Shown: positions 14,723 through 16,308 of the stretch, in pieces
Layout of the letters: every line of letters starts with the position of its first letter
Numbering within the stretch: position 1 is the first letter of the stretch
Assembly: GCA_021790625.1 (NCBI GenBank)
Contig: JAJYGL010000133.1
Location: forward strand, 21,713 to 38,020
Length of the DNA stretch: 16,308 bases
Source: Pseudomonadota bacterium
GTDB lineage: Bacteria; Pseudomonadota; Gammaproteobacteria; Burkholderiales; Sulfuriferulaceae
Direction of reading: 5' to 3'
Position numbers and translations under genes: made by a program
Notes under the pieces: generated by a model
What the model saw: the letters and a program-made list of their open reading frames with translations, nothing else
Database searches by the model: none
What the model was told of the DNA's origin: nothing

Positions 14723-15553
14723 GTGCTCGAATCCTTCATTGTCCACTGCAAACAATTATTACCCAACACGCTATTGAGCCAGTTTGCCGGTTGGCTGGCG
14801 CAATCCGAACAGCGCTGGCTGTCACGTCGCCTCATCCAATACTTTCTGTCCCGTTACCCGGTCAATCTGGCAGAAGCTGCCGACCCCATACCGGATCACT
14901 ACAGTAGTTTCAATGCTTTTTTTACCCGCGCCCTGCGCGACGACGCACGCCCTGCCGCCACTGCCGATTGGCTGTGCCCGGTAGATGGCACGATCAGTCA
15001 ACTGGGCTATATTGATGATGGCCAGATTTTCCAAGCCAAGGGCAAAACCTACAGCACAGAACAACTCCTTGGCAACGCGACACTAGCCAAACATTTTGTT
15101 CATGGAAAATTTTGCACGCTGTATCTGAGCCCAAAAGATTATCATCGCGTACACATGCCCCGGCGAGCAAAACTTGTCAGCACACACTATATTCCCGGAC
15201 AATTACTCTCTGTCAATCCTGCCAATGCCCGCCATGTGCCTGGCCTGTTTGCCCGCAACGAACGGCTGGTATGCGAATTTTCATCGGATGACAGCCGTTT
15301 TGTCATGGTACTGGTCGGCGCCGCATTGGTGGGCAGCATCGCCACAGTATGGGATGGTGTCATCAATACCGGACACAACCAACAACCCTGGTCAAGAATC
15401 TGCCACGACACCATCGAATTGCAACAAGGGGAAGAAATGGGACGGTTTTTACTCGGCTCTACGGTCATCCTGCTGTTTCCGGCCAACACAATAACGTTTC
15501 CATCCGACTGGCGTGCTGAACGTTCCGTCAGATTACGTGAAGCAATGGGATAA
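14723..15553 (+). CDS. psd: Phosphatidylserine decarboxylase proenzyme (Psd)
   Basis: Membrane-associated pyruvoyl enzyme that makes phosphatidylethanolamine from phosphatidylserine. The 276-residue proenzyme is expected to cleave itself at the LGST motif (244-247), Ser246 becoming the pyruvoyl group of the small alpha chain. Asp88 (PVDG), His141 and His144 (YHRVHMP) supply the rest of the self-cleavage site. FNAFFTRALRD (63-73), SPKDYHRVH (136-144), FARNERLVC (176-184) and MGRFLLGSTVILLFP are diagnostic of the E. coli-type enzyme. The GTG start at 14723 aligns with the E. coli N-terminus (MLNSF against VLESF). No ribosome site precedes it and the leader is short. It is followed by an AT-rich gap without a clear terminator. 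Confidence 0.96.
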   Translation: MLESFIVHCKQLLPNTLLSQFAGWLAQSEQRWLSRRLIQYFLSRYPVNLAEAADPIPDHYSSFNAFFTRALRDDARPAATADWLCPVDGTISQLGYIDDGQIFQAKGKTYSTEQLLGNATLAKHFVHGKFCTLYLSPKDYHRVHMPRRAKLVSTHYIPGQLLSVNPANARHVPGLFARNERLVCEFSSDDSRFVMVLVGAALVGSIATVWDGVINTGHNQQPWSRICHDTIELQQGEEMGRFLLGSTVILLFPANTITFPSDWRAERSVRLREAMG

Positions 15554-15812
15554 ACCTCCCAATCTGTATGCTCCGCACACCCGATGGAACAAAGTTTCCC
15601 TGTAAAAAAATTCTGCACTATCATCATGCAAATTTATTTATGCGAAAGTCAGATTAAAAACAGGCAAAAAATCATTTTTTTGGTTTATTTTATCCCTTTT
15701 TCGTGTTACTTTAACGAGTTATCATTGACGGATCGTCACAGCGCCTGCGCTTGAATCTATATTACAACATCTGTTTCGCAGCAGTTTGCAAAATGCACGA
15801 GCACTGACAGGC

Positions 15813-15911
15813 TGTTAAAAAACGTCATGCGTATGATCAAGATGAGGCGAAAAGAAATGGAAAACCGGAATTTACATATGGTAAATGAAAGTGTTAAATA
15901 GTTTTTCAACA
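15813..15911. mobile_element. MITE-like repeat with inverted ends (99 bases)
   Basis: The element is bounded by TGTTAAAAAAC (15813-15823) and, inverted, TGTTGAAAAAC (15911-15901), matching at 10 of 11 positions. Its centre has an A/G-rich block (GATGAGGCGAAAAGAAATGG, 15840-15859) and a short dyad TTTAC-ATATG-GTAAA (15870-15884). This arrangement resembles, from memory, small non-autonomous repeats common in proteobacterial intergenic DNA. A 24-codon frame (15827-15901) inside it has no ribosome site. There is no transposase and no obvious target duplication. Confidence 0.55.
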
Positions 15912-15955
15912 CTGGCAAACCAAATTGGCAAACGCAATTATTTTTCAATACGTAG

Positions 15956-15984
15956 TTAACATTATTATTCTGGTTTCATATCAT
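15956..15984 (+). promoter_or_regulatory. Promoter-like boxes before ndk
   Basis: TTAACA (15956-15961, 5 of 6) and TATCAT (15979-15984, 5 of 6) have a 17-base spacer. The predicted start near 15991 would fall within the GGAG ribosome site (15989-15992), so the true promoter may be slightly upstream, for example with TATTAT at 15963-15968 as -10. Confidence 0.35.
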
Positions 15985-16000
15985 CATTGGAGTTTGCATC

Positions 16001-16308
16001 ATGACCGTAGAACACACCCTGTCCATCATCAAGCCGGACGCCGTCGCCAAAAATCTGATCGGCAAAATTTACCAGCGTTTTGAAGATGCCGGACTGCGTA
16101 TCATCGCCGCACGCATGATGCACCTTTCTCGCGCCGAAGCAGAAGGCTTTTACGCTGTTCACCGCGAACGCCCTTTTTTCAAAGATCTGGTTGATTTCAT
16201 GGTATCTGGCCCGGTTATGGTGCAGGTACTGCGCGGTAAAAATGCCGTTCTCACCAACCGCGACCTGATGGGTGCCACTGACCCGAAAAAAGCAGCGCCC
16301 GGCACCAT
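16001..16308 (+). CDS. ndk: Nucleoside diphosphate kinase (Ndk), partial (C-terminus beyond window)
   Basis: Transfers the gamma-phosphate of ATP to other nucleoside diphosphates through a phosphohistidine, keeping NTP and dNTP pools balanced in the cytoplasm. The 102 residues visible begin MTVEHTLSIIKPDAVAKNLI, with Lys11 in IIKPDAV, Tyr51 in the FYAVHRERPFF segment, LVDFMVSGPVMVQVLRG (63-79), Arg87 and Thr93 in NRDLMGATDP, and the start of the KAAPGT loop. The active-site histidine (about residue 117) and the last 40 or so residues lie beyond the edge. ATG 16001 follows GGAG by eight bases. It is preceded by a long AT-rich gap, so it probably begins its own transcript. Confidence 0.96.
   Translation, partial: MTVEHTLSIIKPDAVAKNLIGKIYQRFEDAGLRIIAARMMHLSRAEAEGFYAVHRERPFFKDLVDFMVSGPVMVQVLRGKNAVLTNRDLMGATDPKKAAPGT

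Larger units (their letters stand above)
15554..16000. other. AT-rich psd-ndk intergenic region
   Basis: These 447 bases hold no supportable gene and are clearly more AT-rich than the coding parts. Seen within: an A/T palindrome AAAAAAT-C-ATTTTTT (15666-15680), a 13-base dyad TGACG-GAT-CGTCA (15726-15738), the 99-base MITE-like element (15813-15911), a direct repeat of TGGCAAAC (15913-15920 and 15926-15933), and promoter-like boxes before ndk. No tRNA or GC-rich terminator was recognised. Confidence 0.6.

Noticed and set aside
15546..15561. TGGGA/TCCCA hairpin at the psd stop as a terminator
   Set aside because: Only five pairs and no T-tract afterwards.
15666..15680. AAAAAAT-C-ATTTTTT as an intrinsic terminator for psd
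   Set aside because: No GC pairs in the stem, so it is unlikely to pause polymerase; probably only AT-rich DNA.
15827..15901. 24-codon frame MRMIKMRRKEM... in the psd-ndk gap
   Set aside because: Lies wholly inside the MITE-like element and has no ribosome site. Such frames are by-products of the repeat.
1..16308. CRISPR arrays, tRNA/rRNA genes, insertion sequences with transposase, phage genes
   Set aside because: Looked for repeated spaced units, clover-leaf sequences and transposase motifs; none found.

Overview
The window is an ordinary, gene-dense stretch of a proteobacterial chromosome of medium GC content, most likely from a betaproteobacterium of the Nitrosomonadales/methylotroph/sulfur- or iron-oxidiser type. 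This placement is inferred from three things: the rpmF-plsX-fabH-fabD-fabG-acpP-fabF-pabB-pabC order, a two-subunit pyruvate carboxylase, and a Tat-exported high-potential iron-sulfur protein. No phage, plasmid, CRISPR, rRNA or tRNA gene was found.

Left part (1-7819, minus strand) is one long fatty-acid/folate operon. A near-consensus sigma-70 promoter (7791-7819) reads leftward into rpmF (ribosomal protein L32), plsX, fabH, fabD, fabG, acpP, fabF, pabB and pabC, and pabC runs off the left edge. Together these genes make the acyl-ACP supply (FabD/FabH initiation, FabG and FabF elongation on ACP), the acyl-phosphate feeding phospholipid synthesis (PlsX), and p-aminobenzoate for folate (PabB/PabC). 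acpP also appears to have its own extended -10 promoter. Several starts are re-assigned: fabF uses TTG at 3121, acpP starts at 3521, fabG at 4483 and rpmF at 7717.

Middle part (7820-14161, plus strand). A 376-base divergent control region (7820-8195) holds a tandem 15-base repeat, a 17-base palindrome and a second partial copy of it. It is followed by a probable operon of pycA (biotin carboxylase), pycB (carboxyltransferase plus biotin carrier), yceF (Maf-type 7-methyl-GTP pyrophosphatase), an MTA/SAH-deaminase-like amidohydrolase and a DedA membrane protein. It ends at a strong bidirectional terminator that spans the dedA stop codon. In E. coli yceF and yceD-rpmF are divergent neighbours. 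Here pycAB sits between yceF and rpmF, and yceD is absent from that place.

Right part (14162-16308). A minus-strand gene for a Tat-dependent high-potential iron-sulfur protein is divergent from psd (phosphatidylserine decarboxylase). A 447-base AT-rich gap follows, containing a 99-base MITE-like element with inverted ends. The window ends inside ndk (nucleoside diphosphate kinase).

I found no convincing new multi-gene system. The points most worth a second look are the repeats in the rpmF/pycA control region, the MITE-like repeat, the pycAB insertion with loss of yceD, and the PIAGT signature in PabB.
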